A stretch of 64,000 bases of DNA from Dickeya poaceiphila (GTDB lineage Bacteria > Pseudomonadota > Gammaproteobacteria > Enterobacterales > Enterobacteriaceae), in the NCBI RefSeq assembly GCF_007858975.2, contig NZ_CP042220.2, forward strand, positions 3,100,001 to 3,164,000, written 5' to 3'. Positions 51,407 through 61,166 of this stretch are shown here, in pieces (position 1 is the stretch's first letter; each line of letters opens with the position of its first letter). The notes under the pieces were generated by a model, which worked only from the letters and a program-made list of their open reading frames with translations, did no database searches and was not told the origin of the DNA. Position numbers and translations under genes: made by a program.

Positions 51407-51436
51407 CCCGCCGCAACCTATCAGTAGTACGGCGGG
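51407..51436. terminator. Hairpin between the GNAT gene and mltA
   Basis: 7-bp stem CCCGCCG / CGGCGGG with a 16-base loop, between two convergent genes; no strong U-run. Confidence 0.4.
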
Positions 51437-51446
51437 ATGCTAATGA

Positions 51447-52592
51447 TTAGTTAGGGTGACTGACCAGCCCACCCGCACCGTTGCCTGCGCTGAGCAGCGG
51501 CATAGCAGAAGCAGACTGTACGTTTCTCAACACCCACACCCGGCCATAATGGTTGTAGAACCCGGCGGCGTGTCCGGCTTCCGGGCCAATCCCCTGATAG
51601 ATATCGAAATGTTGCCCTTTAATCGCGCCGCCCACATCCAACGCGACCATCAGGCGCATCTCATATTTGCCGGTAAATTTGCCCTGACTATCCAGCAGGG
51701 GAACTTCCGCCAACAAGGTAGTGCCTGCCGGTATCAGCGAACGGTCAGAGGCAACAGAAGCACGCGCTACCAGCGGCACCGCGCTGGCCCCTTTCACAGG
51801 CATTGACGCCATCGGTTTAAAGAACACAAAAGAAGGATTCTGCACCAGCAGTTCCCGTACCTCCGCCTCGGTATGCCGATCAGCCCACTTCAGAATTGCC
51901 TGCATCGACATCTCTTCTTTTGGCACTTCGCCACGATCAATCAGTACCTTGCCGATACTGCGATAGGCATGGCCATTTTTGCCGGCATAGCCAAAAAAGG
52001 TTAACGGGCTGCCATCGCCGAAATCCACATAACCGCTGCCCTGCACTTCCATCATGAAGTTATCCATCAGCGAGTTGCTCCAGGCGATGGCCAGTTCATT
52101 GCTCAGTGCGCCGGAATAAATGGCGGCGCGATCCGGCAGGCGACCGTTTTTACGCACTCTGGGCATGGCATACAACGGGAAGCGGAATTCGCCCTGACGA
52201 TAGCGACGCGCCTGCACCACCGGGGTGTAGTAACCGGTAAACTGCACATTGCCGAAGCTATCGACGCCCTCCATCTGCCAGGCGTTAAGACCGAATTGCG
52301 CCAGATGACGCGTGTCGCCACCCGCCTGAATCCAGTTCTGGATGGCCTGAAAAATATCGCGGTTACGGGAATAAAGGCCGGGAGAGGACGCCTGAATCTG
52401 GCTAACTTGCTGAGAAAAATCGACTGCGTTCACCGGTTTACCATTAGCGTTCGGTGCATTCACCCACTCCAGCGGCTGATCAAGACGGCCATCTTTGTAT
52501 TGCTGGCCGCGATCACTGGGGCGAGTCTGACAGCCTGCCAATATAGCGATAACGACCCCGGTCAACACGTATTTCCCCCACCATCCTTTCAT
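51447..52592 (-). CDS. mltA: Membrane-bound lytic transglycosylase A
   Basis: Outer-membrane lipoprotein that cleaves glycan strands of peptidoglycan to 1,6-anhydro ends. 381 residues. Lipobox ILAGC (Cys21) followed by Gln, so outer-membrane sorted. Catalytic Asp in MVALDVGGAIKGQHFDIYQG, substrate groove FTGYYTPVVQA. Adjacent to the initiator tRNAs, as in E. coli. Confidence 0.97.
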   Translation of the reverse strand: MKGWWGKYVLTGVVIAILAGCQTRPSDRGQQYKDGRLDQPLEWVNAPNANGKPVNAVDFSQQVSQIQASSPGLYSRNRDIFQAIQNWIQAGGDTRHLAQFGLNAWQMEGVDSFGNVQFTGYYTPVVQARRYRQGEFRFPLYAMPRVRKNGRLPDRAAIYSGALSNELAIAWSNSLMDNFMMEVQGSGYVDFGDGSPLTFFGYAGKNGHAYRSIGKVLIDRGEVPKEEMSMQAILKWADRHTEAEVRELLVQNPSFVFFKPMASMPVKGASAVPLVARASVASDRSLIPAGTTLLAEVPLLDSQGKFTGKYEMRLMVALDVGGAIKGQHFDIYQGIGPEAGHAAGFYNHYGRVWVLRNVQSASAMPLLSAGNGAGGLVSHPN

Positions 52593-52760
52593 TTCCGTGC
52601 TCTCTTTTACATGATTGTGAAACCACGCAAAACGATAGCAAACAGACGGGGGGAATAAAACGTATCGCGCCCAAACGGGTCACAGCAGTCTAAAAAACCA
52701 ACACAATGGCGATAAATGCACCACCTGTAGATAAAAACGTAAACTATTTAAAAAAAGAGG

Positions 52761-52788
52761 TTGCATCAACGCAAACGCGGAGTATAGT
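52761..52788 (+). promoter_or_regulatory. Initiator tRNA operon promoter
   Basis: -35 TTGCAT (52761-52766), 16-bp spacer, -10 TATAGT (52783-52788), followed by a GC-rich discriminator GCGC, typical of stringently controlled stable RNA promoters. Confidence 0.8.
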
Positions 52789-52801
52789 GCGCATCCACGG
52801 A

Positions 52802-52878
<77 letters not shown>

Positions 52879-52915
52879 ATTGATGTACCAGCATCATATA
52901 AAGAAAGAAGACGGA

Positions 52916-52992
<77 letters not shown>

Positions 52993-53000
52993 ATAATCAG

Positions 53001-53013
53001 ACACCCGAACGGG
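53001..53013 (+). terminator. tRNA operon terminator, left half, split by IS insertion
   Basis: Joining the flanks restores ACACCCG-AA-CGGGTGT followed by TTTTTTT, a perfect intrinsic terminator 8 bp after the second tRNA. The IS entered across its loop; the right part with the T-run is 54428-54446. Confidence 0.85.
53004..53013 (+). repeat. Target-site duplication, IS4-family copy 2 (left)
   Basis: CCCGAACGGG, repeated exactly at 54428-54437. Confidence 0.93.
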
Positions 53014-53037
53014 TAATGCCGATCGTTTAAGGATCGG

Positions 53038-53065
53038 TTGACCGATCCGGTGGCTGATGTAAAAA
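53038..53065 (+). promoter_or_regulatory. Candidate transposase promoter inside the IS left end
   Basis: -35 TTGACC (53038-53043), 16-bp spacer, -10 TAAAAA (53060-53065). A transcript starting here would begin within the 5' arm of the following hairpin and so escape it, unlike transcripts entering from outside. The same sequence is in copy 1. Confidence 0.4.
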
Positions 53066-53094
53066 GGGTTCATGTCTTCACATGGACCCTTTTT
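53061..53094 (+). terminator. Internal terminator-like hairpin at the transposase start, copy 2
   Basis: 15-bp stem AAAAAGGGTTCATGT / ACATGGACCCTTTTT with CTTC loop, containing the AAGGG ribosome-binding site and the ATG at 53072. Near-symmetric, so it could terminate transcripts in either direction. Confidence 0.7.
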
Positions 53095-54418
53095 AATGGA
53101 ACTTTCACAGGCCCTCGGCATTATCAATCTTACCGCTCCCGATGAAGTTCAGAGTCTTGCCGACCTCCTTTCCCCCGACCTTATTCAGCAGGCCTTTACC
53201 CTCACGGATACCGTGACGCTACGTAAGCGTAAGCTTCCCCTCGAATCCATGGTCTGGCTGGTTATAGGTATGGCTATTTTCAACAACAAGCCTGTGTCCC
53301 ATATCGTCAATCTGATGGACATCGCTGACCGGACTGGCAGACCTTTTACCGCACCCAGCTCCGTCATTGCCCGCCGCAAAACGCTGGGTGAGGATGCCAT
53401 TAGAGTGCTGTTCGAACTGACACAACAGCACTGGCATGAAGAATCCCGGCATCCGCTCTGGAACGGGCTGACGCTGAACGCCGTTGATGGCGTGGTCTGG
53501 CGAACGCCCGACACACCGGAAAATGCCGCTGCCTTCGCGAAAGCGGAAAATCAGTACGGTGAAAAAGGCTTCCCGCAGGTCCGCATGGTGTGTCTGATGG
53601 AACTGAGCAGTCACCTGCTGCGCGCCAGCGTGATGGGCCGGTATGACGTTAATGAGATGCGGCTGGCGGCAGGACTGGCAAAGCAGGCACCGGATAATAG
53701 CGTGACGTTGTTCGACAGGGGCTTCTGGTCAACAGGCCTGCTGCATGACTGGCACAGGGCAGGTGAGAACCGCCACTGGTTGTTGCCGCTGAAGAAAGGC
53801 ACGCAGTATGAGGTGATACGCAGACTGGGCAGGCAGGATGAACTGATAACGCTGAAGACCTCGCCACAGGCAAGAAAACAGTGGGAAGGTCTGCCGGATG
53901 AGCTCACTGTCCGGTTAATCAGCAGGAAGGTTAACGGTGTGGAACGTCAGGTTGTCACATCGATGACGGACGCGATGCGTTACCCGGCGGCAGACATAGC
54001 AGAACTCTACAAACACCGGTGGGAAATCGAACTGGGGTATCGTGAGGCGAAGCAGTTCCTGTGCGGCAACCGCTGGACGCTGAGAAGTAAATTACCGGAG
54101 ATGGTGAGACAGGAGCTGTGGGGGATACTGCTGACATACAACCTGGTGCGGTATCAGATGGTGAAAATGGCGTTCAGCCTGAAAGGAGATTATCTGCCGT
54201 ATCAGCTGAGCTTCAGCGGTTCGGTGGCAGAAATCATGCGGCTGTTAATCGGGCTGCCATGGTCCTCACCGGGAGCAGTGCCGGGACACCTGAAGCACTT
54301 CTACAGCAATGCCGCGATGCTGAAACTGCCGCCGAGACGGGAGCGGGAGTATGAAAGAGAAGTGAGGCAAAAAAAGCCCAAATACCCTTTTAAAAACAAT
54401 GCCAGTCACCTTAAGTGA
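53072..54418 (+). CDS. IS4-family transposase, copy 2
   Basis: 448 residues from ATG 53072, or 440 from ATG 53096, which aligns with the E. coli IS4 start. Same DDE and YREK motifs as copy 1 (NAVDGVVWRTPDTP, TLFDRGFW, YKHRWEIELGYREAK) with only a handful of substitutions. Ends NASHLK. Intact and probably active. Confidence 0.95.
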   Translation: MSSHGPFLMELSQALGIINLTAPDEVQSLADLLSPDLIQQAFTLTDTVTLRKRKLPLESMVWLVIGMAIFNNKPVSHIVNLMDIADRTGRPFTAPSSVIARRKTLGEDAIRVLFELTQQHWHEESRHPLWNGLTLNAVDGVVWRTPDTPENAAAFAKAENQYGEKGFPQVRMVCLMELSSHLLRASVMGRYDVNEMRLAAGLAKQAPDNSVTLFDRGFWSTGLLHDWHRAGENRHWLLPLKKGTQYEVIRRLGRQDELITLKTSPQARKQWEGLPDELTVRLISRKVNGVERQVVTSMTDAMRYPAADIAELYKHRWEIELGYREAKQFLCGNRWTLRSKLPEMVRQELWGILLTYNLVRYQMVKMAFSLKGDYLPYQLSFSGSVAEIMRLLIGLPWSSPGAVPGHLKHFYSNAAMLKLPPRREREYEREVRQKKPKYPFKNNASHLK

Positions 54419-54427
54419 CTGGCATTA

Positions 54428-54437
54428 CCCGAACGGG
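54428..54437 (+). repeat. Target-site duplication, IS4-family copy 2 (right), with residual tRNA terminator
   Basis: CCCGAACGGG followed by TGTTTTTTT; a 4-bp CCCG/CGGG core and the U-run are kept on the amiC side. Confidence 0.93.
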
Positions 54438-54479
54438 TGTTTTTTTATGCCCGTCGTTCAGCCAGTGCCAGCACGACAA

Positions 54480-55718
54480 TCAGCGCGCCTGAGCCGCAAA
54501 ATAAGACTTGATCCCCTCCAGAATGGATTGCGCGACCTGCTGCTGAAAATGGCTGGTACGCAGTTTACGCTCCTCTTCAGGATTGCTGATAAATGCCGTT
54601 TCCACCAGCACCGAGGGAATATCCGGCGCTTTCAACACCGCAAATCCAGCCTGATCGACGCTGTTTTTGTGCAGATGATTGACCTTACCCAACCGATGCA
54701 AAATTTCCTTACCGAATTTCAGGCTATCGTTGATGGTCACGGTTTGCACCATGTCAAACATGGTGCTGTCCAGATAGTGGTCACCGCTCAGGCTGACGCC
54801 CCCTATCAAATCAGATTCATTCTGGGTTTGTGCCAGATAACGTGCCGCCGAACTGGTCGCGCCTTTTTTGGATAACGCAAACACCGAAGAACCACGGGCA
54901 GCCCGGTTACTAAACGCATCGGCATGAATGGAAACAAACAAATCGGCACGCTGCTTGCGCGCTTTAGCCACCCGCACGTTGAGCGGAATGAACACATCTT
55001 CATGACGGGTCATGTAGACCTTCATGTTGTGCTCACGCTCAATAAGCACTTTCAGGCGTCGGGCAATTTGCAGCACCACATCTTTTTCGCGGGTTCGGTT
55101 TTTGCCGATAGCGCCGGGGTCTTCGCCGCCGTGTCCCGGATCCAGCATGATAACCAGCGGCCTTTCTCGCCCCGCTTTGCCGTCTTTGGGCCTTTCCGGC
55201 ACAAGCATCCGCTCCAGATCACCTTTATTGTAATCCTCCAGCAACGCCAGCAGCGGGTCATCAGCATCATCGTAACGGCTGGCTGCGGGATACAAATCCA
55301 TCACCAGACGGTTTCGAAAGCCGGCGACCGGTGCCAGCGTAAACAACCTGGGATTAACCTTTTGTCTTAATTCCAGCACCAACCGCACGGTATTTTTGTC
55401 GAACTGCCCGGCGCGCGCCGTCCTGATGACGGGATCTGGTCGCTCGAATTGCTGGCCTGCATTTTTCAGCACACTGTTTAACGAAACGTTTTCAATATCG
55501 ACGACCAGTCGATCAGGATGTTCCAGCATGAACTGGCGGTATTTAAGCGGTTGGCTCGACTCCAGCATCACACGGCTATAAGCGGAAGAAGGCCATACCC
55601 GCACAGCAATCATCTGCGAGGCGGCAGCCAGCCCAATGCCACTGACACTCAGTAACCAGGTGGCGGCGGCGCCCTGTAATAAATGGCGACGGGTCAGATG
55701 GTGCTTCAGATCAGACAT
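54480..55718 (-). CDS. amiC: N-acetylmuramoyl-L-alanine amidase AmiC
   Basis: Periplasmic septal amidase that separates daughter cells, activated by NlpD. 412 residues. Tat signal with twin Arg ([10 protein letters not shown], Arg10-Arg11), AMIN domain at about 35-150 for septal targeting, Amidase_3 domain from about 190 with zinc ligands in [13 protein letters not shown] and VSIHADAF and the late Glu in [10 protein letters not shown]. Confidence 0.96.
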   Translation of the reverse strand: MSDLKHHLTRRHLLQGAAATWLLSVSGIGLAAASQMIAVRVWPSSAYSRVMLESSQPLKYRQFMLEHPDRLVVDIENVSLNSVLKNAGQQFERPDPVIRTARAGQFDKNTVRLVLELRQKVNPRLFTLAPVAGFRNRLVMDLYPAASRYDDADDPLLALLEDYNKGDLERMLVPERPKDGKAGRERPLVIMLDPGHGGEDPGAIGKNRTREKDVVLQIARRLKVLIEREHNMKVYMTRHEDVFIPLNVRVAKARKQRADLFVSIHADAFSNRAARGSSVFALSKKGATSSAARYLAQTQNESDLIGGVSLSGDHYLDSTMFDMVQTVTINDSLKFGKEILHRLGKVNHLHKNSVDQAGFAVLKAPDIPSVLVETAFISNPEEERKLRTSHFQQQVAQSILEGIKSYFAAQAR

Positions 55719-55942
55719 GTCACTCCATTAATGGCTAGAGAAATCATAGAGATTGATGAAAATGTAAAAAACTTTAACCAATACACATCGGGCTGTCATG
55801 CAAAAATCATTTTTATGTTTTCTACTGTGATAGACAGATTTCTCTAAACTATCGGACCAGACTAAAAAGTTATCGCTTGCCTTTTGGTTTACGAGGAATA
55901 AAAATACGAAAATATCGAATAAAAATGCAAAGAGGGCTCGCA

Positions 55943-57268
55943 GTGAAGGAACGTAGTACAGAACTGGTTCAAGGCTTCCGCCACTCAGTTCCTTACATTA
56001 ACGCACATCGCGGTAAAACGTTTGTCATCATGCTCGGCGGCGAAGCTATCGAACATGAAAACTTTACCAAAATCGTCAATGATATCGGGCTGTTACACAG
56101 CCTGGGTATCAAGCTGGTGGTGGTTTATGGTGCTCGCCCCCAAATCGATGCGAATCTGATGGCCCATCACTATGAACCTCGCTACCACAAACATACCCGC
56201 GTGACAGATAGCACCACGCTGGAACTGGTGAAACAGGCCGCAGGCATGTTGCAGTTGGATATCACCGCCCGGCTGTCGATGAGTCTGCTGAACACGCCGC
56301 TACAAGGCGCACACATCAATGTAGTCAGCGGCAACTTTATCATTGCCCAGCCGCTGGGCGTTGATGATGGCGTCGATTACTGCCACAGTGGCCGCATCCG
56401 CCGTATTGATGAAGAAGCGCTGCATCGCCAGTTGGACAGCGGCGCGATTGTGCTGCTGGGTCCGGTGGCGGTTTCCGTGACTGGCGAAAGCTTCAACCTG
56501 ACCTCCGAAGAAGTTGCCACTCAACTGGCTATCAAGCTCAAAGCCGAGAAGATGATTGGCTTTTGTGCTTCTCAGGGGGTTACGAATGCCGAAGGCAGAA
56601 TTGTGTCAGAACTGCTGCCGGATGAAGCACAACAACGTATTCAGTCACTGGAAGACGCCGGCGACTACAATTCCGAAATCGTACGTTTCCTGCGTGGTGC
56701 AGTGAAAGCCTGCCGCAGCGGAGTACGTCGCAGTCACCTGATTAGCTATCAGGAAGATGGTGCCTTATTGCAGGAACTGTTCTCCCGCGACGGCATCGGT
56801 ACCCAAATCGTGATGGAAAGCGCCGAGCAAATACGCCGGGCGACCATTAATGATATCGGCGGCATTCTGGAACTGATTCGTCCGCTGGAACAACAGGGTA
56901 TTCTGGTACGTCGTTCACGCGAGCAATTGGAAATGGAGATAGACAAATTCACTGTGGTGGTGCGCGATAACCTGACTATCGCCTGTGCCGCGCTCTATCC
57001 ATTTACGGAGGAGAGTATCGGTGAAATGGCTTGTGTAGCGGTCCACCCGGAATACCGCAACTCATCGCGTGGCGATCAGCTGTTGCATCACATCGCCGTA
57101 CAGGCGCGCCAGCAGGGGCTAAAACGCCTGTTTGTGCTGACTACCCACAGCATTCACTGGTTTCAGGAACGTGGGTTCCAGCCAGCGGAAGTGGCTGTGT
57201 TGCCGAAACGCAAGCAGGAGCTGTACAACTACCAGCGCCGTTCCAAGATTCTGGTCACCGACCTGTAA
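55943..57268 (+). CDS. argA: N-acetylglutamate synthase
   Basis: First step of arginine synthesis: acetylates glutamate from acetyl-CoA; feedback-inhibited by arginine. 441 residues from GTG 55943 ([15 protein letters not shown]) with AGAGGG upstream; E. coli argA also starts with GTG. N-terminal amino acid kinase fold ([15 protein letters not shown]) and C-terminal GNAT domain ([19 protein letters not shown]). In E. coli the next gene is convergent recD; here it is ptrA. Confidence 0.97.
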   Translation: MKERSTELVQGFRHSVPYINAHRGKTFVIMLGGEAIEHENFTKIVNDIGLLHSLGIKLVVVYGARPQIDANLMAHHYEPRYHKHTRVTDSTTLELVKQAAGMLQLDITARLSMSLLNTPLQGAHINVVSGNFIIAQPLGVDDGVDYCHSGRIRRIDEEALHRQLDSGAIVLLGPVAVSVTGESFNLTSEEVATQLAIKLKAEKMIGFCASQGVTNAEGRIVSELLPDEAQQRIQSLEDAGDYNSEIVRFLRGAVKACRSGVRRSHLISYQEDGALLQELFSRDGIGTQIVMESAEQIRRATINDIGGILELIRPLEQQGILVRRSREQLEMEIDKFTVVVRDNLTIACAALYPFTEESIGEMACVAVHPEYRNSSRGDQLLHHIAVQARQQGLKRLFVLTTHSIHWFQERGFQPAEVAVLPKRKQELYNYQRRSKILVTDL

Positions 57269-57290
57269 CGTCAATTGTAACCTCAGTAAC

Positions 57291-57315
57291 AACGCGTGGC
57301 TCATCGCCACGCGTT
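57291..57315. terminator. Hairpin between argA and ptrA
   Basis: 10-bp perfect stem AACGCGTGGC / GCCACGCGTT with loop TCATC, 22 bp after argA. No U-run on either strand; it sits in the 130-bp scar where recB and recD would be expected. Confidence 0.5.
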
Positions 57316-57398
57316 ACTCACTTCTTCCCGTCTTGATTCTCGCTTTTGTCTCTCTGGCACATGTCTCCCGACACAGGCCTATTATCTCTCACCCATTC

Positions 57399-60305
57399 TT
57401 ACTGGTTTTCCGTCTTTTTTTGCTCCATCGGTTTTAGTGTCAGCGTCCGTTGCAGCGCGGAAGTTGATGCATAGAATTGCCATTCTGGTGGTCGGGCATA
57501 ATCCGCCGCCTGGCCGCTGGCACGACCAGAAATCTGAGACAAAATCGCCAGCCCCTGTGGATGTATCGCCTGCCGGAAAAAGTCCGTTAACTGTGTGGAC
57601 GAAATGGACGCCAACTGCCCGCTCAACTGCTGGCGGGTATCGAAAGCAAAATTCTCTCGCTGCAAATCGCCACGCAAACGGGCTGCCTCTTCGCTCAATG
57701 TTTGAGGTGGCTGGCTGAGCGAATTGATAAGTCCTTGCTTGTTTTGAGCGAACGTTTCTGCACTCATGCTATTCAGGCGCTGTTCCGCCTTGCCAAAAAA
57801 TTCCTGATAACGTTGATAGAGGTAAGCCGGTTGCTTACTGTTGCTTTGCAGCAGGAAACCGATCCCCCACTGGTGATCGATAGAGACAGGAGTAGCAAAT
57901 ACGGCATACCCCAGCTGTTCATCAGTACGCAATTGATTAAAGAACCAGGGATGAATGATCTGCCCCAGCAGCTTGCTGTAAGCGGCGCTCTGTATCTCGC
58001 TATATCCCGCAGGAATGTATACCGCCGCCAGCGCAGAATCAGTACTGCTGCCGCTGCGCTGCAATATGGCGCGCTGTGACTGGCTGATATTGAGAGATGG
58101 CCCACGCCACCATTCGGTGCCGCCGCAGCCAAGACGCACATGCAGGCTGTGCGATAAGCTGACCACCTTATCCTGCTCCAGATTGCCGACCACCAGCATT
58201 TCCGGTGCAGCCTGCTGCAACAAGGCCTTGCGGTATTCCATCAGTTCCTGCAACGTAATGTCTTTCAGTAAATTACGCCGCTCGTCTCGCTCGCTATACG
58301 GCACGTTCGACAGCCCTTGAATCGGGAACATCGCCTGCTCATAAGCTTTGGCCTTCTCAGCCGCCTCCAGTTGTTCGATATACCAGGATTTCGCCTGCTC
58401 CAGTTGCTCTTGCGTCGGGGTGAAACTGGCATACTGCTCCACCAGCGTCAGTAATAACTCAGGCAAATGCTGGGTATAGCCACTGGCCGTCATCACCAAC
58501 CCGTCATTACTGCCGGTGGAAAAACTGATTCCCCCCACCGATGCCTGATAGCTCAACGCATCCAACGCGACGCCAGCCAGATAATCATTCAGGGCAAATA
58601 ACACCTGATGGCGAGCAGAATCGCTCGCCATGCGGTTACGCAACATCAGCGTAATCTCAGCTTTGGGTTCACTGGCGAAATAACGGCTGGGCATGTAAAA
58701 CACACGCAAACCCGGCTCTTCGACAACTTTCTTTGGATGTGTGATGGCGGCATCCGCAGCAATCAGCGAGAAATTATCCGGAATATAGGGATTAGGCGTC
58801 GGCAAGCTGAGCGACAGCGATTGTGCCGTTTTCCGCCACTGCATCATCTGTGCATCGCTGATCTTGTCCACCTGATAAGGGGCACTGACAAAGTAGGCTT
58901 CTTTATTATGAGGCTGTTCCGGGCTTATCACCCAAATGCGCGCATTTTGCGGCGTCATAGCTGACAACCGGGCGTTTATCGCCTCAGGATCAAATTGATC
59001 CGCCAGATAGGGACCTTCAAGGGTATATTCCACCGGTAATCGCAGCATAGTATCCGCCAGCCACTCCACATATCGCATGTCGCGGTTAAGAGAGGGGTAA
59101 CGAAAATCAATATCCAGCACTCGTGAGATTTCATCGAAGTAACGCGGCTGAATTCCCTCCTGGCGCAGTTTTTCCAGATAACTAAACACACCAGCAATCA
59201 CGTTATCCTGCTGATCCAGGCCCTTGTCGGTCAAATCGACGCTGATATTGAATACGCCGCTATTACGCTCAGACATCGGGTCAGCGCTGGCGCTCACCGA
59301 CTCGGCCAGCCCCTGCTTCTGCAACCAGTCAGAAAGCGTGTTCTGGCTACGATTACCGATCAGATAACTGATGTAGGTATCTGTTTTACTGCGAAACGCC
59401 TGGCTGTTGTCATCGATCCGGAATTCAATCTTCAACTGCTTTCGCGGTTGCGCCGGAACGTAATGAATGAATAGCCCGCGCTGCCCATCCGTCACTACCG
59501 GTGCGGTAATCGGCGGTACGCTGACCTGACGATTAGCAATTCGCCCAAAGGTCGCGGCAGCAATAGTAGCCAGCTCCGATAACGTCGATTTACCGTAAAT
59601 CACGCCTTTCATCAGGTTGGCGGAGTAGTAGCGCTGGTAGAAGTTCACCAGTTCATCGTGCAGCTTGCTGCCGGGCTTATCGCTGAGGGTTTCCAGGTTG
59701 CCACCGGCAAAGCGGGAACCAGGGTGCGCTGGGTTGATGGTTTCAGCCTCTACCTGCGCCATACGCAAACCATCACGGGCGCGGGCCATAGTCAATTCCG
59801 CATTTACCGCGTGACGTTCACGATCAGCATTGATCGGGTCGAGCAGCGGTTCGGCAATCGCATCGGCCAGCCGGTCAACCGCAGGTTGCAATGCATCATT
59901 TTCCACTTCAAGGTAGAACGCGGTACGGTAAGATGCCGTGCTGGCATTGTGGCTGCCGCCGTGCATTTTCAGAAATTCGGCCAGCCCATCCGCCTGTGGG
60001 TAGCGTTTCGACCCCATCAGCAACATGTGCTCCAGATAGTGAGCCAGCCCCGGCTGCTGTGGCGGGTTATCCAGCGAACCAACCGGTAACGCCAGCGCCG
60101 CCAGCGAACGCGTGGCCTGCGCATCAGACACCAGCAGAACCGTCATACCGTTATCAAGCTGTATCGCCTGATACTGCCGAATATCATTCTCACTCTTTCG
60201 TATTGTCTGTGGCAGTGGCTGCCAGCCATCCGATGCCTGACTGTTCGGAAACCAGAAAAACAACAGCAGTACGCTTAACCAAACACAAGATTTCCGCATC
60301 AACAT
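57399..60305 (-). CDS. ptrA: Pitrilysin (protease III)
   Basis: Periplasmic zinc metalloprotease of the M16 family that degrades peptides up to about 7 kDa. 968 residues. Signal peptide to about residue 25 (PNSQAS). Inverted zinc motif HxxEH in GLAHYLEHMLLMGS (His89, Glu92, His93). Four M16 half-domains; the C-terminal half is inactive-like. In E. coli it lies between recC and recB; here both are absent, yet ptrA is complete. Confidence 0.97.
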   Translation of the reverse strand: MLMRKSCVWLSVLLLFFWFPNSQASDGWQPLPQTIRKSENDIRQYQAIQLDNGMTVLLVSDAQATRSLAALALPVGSLDNPPQQPGLAHYLEHMLLMGSKRYPQADGLAEFLKMHGGSHNASTASYRTAFYLEVENDALQPAVDRLADAIAEPLLDPINADRERHAVNAELTMARARDGLRMAQVEAETINPAHPGSRFAGGNLETLSDKPGSKLHDELVNFYQRYYSANLMKGVIYGKSTLSELATIAAATFGRIANRQVSVPPITAPVVTDGQRGLFIHYVPAQPRKQLKIEFRIDDNSQAFRSKTDTYISYLIGNRSQNTLSDWLQKQGLAESVSASADPMSERNSGVFNISVDLTDKGLDQQDNVIAGVFSYLEKLRQEGIQPRYFDEISRVLDIDFRYPSLNRDMRYVEWLADTMLRLPVEYTLEGPYLADQFDPEAINARLSAMTPQNARIWVISPEQPHNKEAYFVSAPYQVDKISDAQMMQWRKTAQSLSLSLPTPNPYIPDNFSLIAADAAITHPKKVVEEPGLRVFYMPSRYFASEPKAEITLMLRNRMASDSARHQVLFALNDYLAGVALDALSYQASVGGISFSTGSNDGLVMTASGYTQHLPELLLTLVEQYASFTPTQEQLEQAKSWYIEQLEAAEKAKAYEQAMFPIQGLSNVPYSERDERRNLLKDITLQELMEYRKALLQQAAPEMLVVGNLEQDKVVSLSHSLHVRLGCGGTEWWRGPSLNISQSQRAILQRSGSSTDSALAAVYIPAGYSEIQSAAYSKLLGQIIHPWFFNQLRTDEQLGYAVFATPVSIDHQWGIGFLLQSNSKQPAYLYQRYQEFFGKAEQRLNSMSAETFAQNKQGLINSLSQPPQTLSEEAARLRGDLQRENFAFDTRQQLSGQLASISSTQLTDFFRQAIHPQGLAILSQISGRASGQAADYARPPEWQFYASTSALQRTLTLKPMEQKKTENQ

Positions 60306-60340
60306 CTCCAGAGGCGTTATTCAGGCTAAAATATTACAGA

Positions 60341-60727
60341 CTAAAGGGTGCGGCGTTGTTCAACAGCATCCAACGCATCACAAAACCAGCGACTAAGAAC
60401 CGCACGATAGCGATAGGGCGTTACCACAGTCACCGTTACGCGGCGACAACCCGGAGGATAGGGTTGCTCGGTTCGGTTCATTCCCCATCCTGCCGGAATG
60501 TTCTGCGGCACGGAAACGCTGCCCGCGTTTTCCTCTTCCAGTTGCTGATGTGCTAACCGCCATGCCTGACGCTGCTGTACCTGATGCAGCAGCGATTGTT
60601 GAAGTATCTGATGATATTGCAATAAACCTGCCAGCGAAACCGCGAATAATAGTGCGGCGACCAGTGTTTCCGGCAGACTGAAACCGGCGCAAAATCCATA
60701 AAGTGGCATTTTTTTACACCGGGTCAC
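60341..60727 (-). CDS. ppdC: Prepilin-like protein PpdC
   Basis: 128 residues with a type IV prepilin leader: cleavage at G15-F16 (AGFSLPETLVAALLF) with Glu at +5 and a hydrophobic helix. Late Cys residues may form a disulfide. Role uncertain; family members resemble minor pseudopilins. Overlaps ygdB by 14 bp. Directly followed by ptrA after a 35-bp gap, where recC would be in E. coli. Confidence 0.88.
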   Translation of the reverse strand: MTRCKKMPLYGFCAGFSLPETLVAALLFAVSLAGLLQYHQILQQSLLHQVQQRQAWRLAHQQLEEENAGSVSVPQNIPAGWGMNRTEQPYPPGCRRVTVTVVTPYRYRAVLSRWFCDALDAVEQRRTL

Positions 60728-61166
60728 AAGCCAGCTCCGCCGTATCGGGGCAAAAATCCAGCCACCCGCCCACGATGGGTCGAATTACACCATCAGTCGC
60801 CACAGCATCAACCATGACCCGGTGATAAAACACCAGCGGTTGCAAATCACCGTTGATCTTTCCTTCGGCACGCAGCAGCCCTACCTGGTCTGTCCCGTTC
60901 TCCCCAGTCACCCGCAGGCAGGCGCGGAGTTGCGCCGAAGGCTGAGTCTGACACTGCCACTCGTCGGTGACGTGCCATCGCAGCCCCATTCCCCAGTTCA
61001 GCGCCGACAGCCCCTGATTAAATGCCTGCCAAAAGCGTTGCTCGTCAATACCCTGTTGCACCTGAATATCCAACTGGCGTTGCAATCCACCCAGCATCAG
61101 CACGCCTGTCATCATGATCAGCATGACTATTACCAGTATGCTGCCCTGCTGCTGCCTATCCTGCAT
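60714..61166 (-). CDS. ygdB: YgdB, DUF2509 family
   Basis: 150 residues with an N-terminal membrane helix (GSILVIVMLIMMTGVLMLGG) resembling a PilX-type minor pilin without the usual Glu5. Overlaps both neighbours, so the four genes are translated as a unit. Confidence 0.85.
   Translation of the reverse strand: MQDRQQQGSILVIVMLIMMTGVLMLGGLQRQLDIQVQQGIDEQRFWQAFNQGLSALNWGMGLRWHVTDEWQCQTQPSAQLRACLRVTGENGTDQVGLLRAEGKINGDLQPLVFYHRVMVDAVATDGVIRPIVGGWLDFCPDTAELACDPV

Larger units (their letters stand above)
53014..54427 (+). mobile_element. IS4-family element copy 2 (uninterrupted)
   Basis: 1,414 bp, bounded by TAATGCCGATCGTTTAAGG and its imperfect inverted partner ending GGCATTA, with 10-bp duplications. 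Same orientation as copy 1, 21.6 kb away. The right end (54398-54426) is a perfect 12-bp palindrome AATGCCAGTCAC / GTGACTGGCATT around CTTAA; the transposase stop lies in it. The left end also has a stem GGATCGG-TTGA-CCGATCC (53031-53048). Confidence 0.96.

Noticed and set aside
55780..55870. Possible ARG boxes upstream of argA
   Set aside because: The AT-rich segment has fragments such as CATGCAAAAATCA, but no clear TGAAT-N4-ATTCA palindrome, so I do not annotate an ArgR site.
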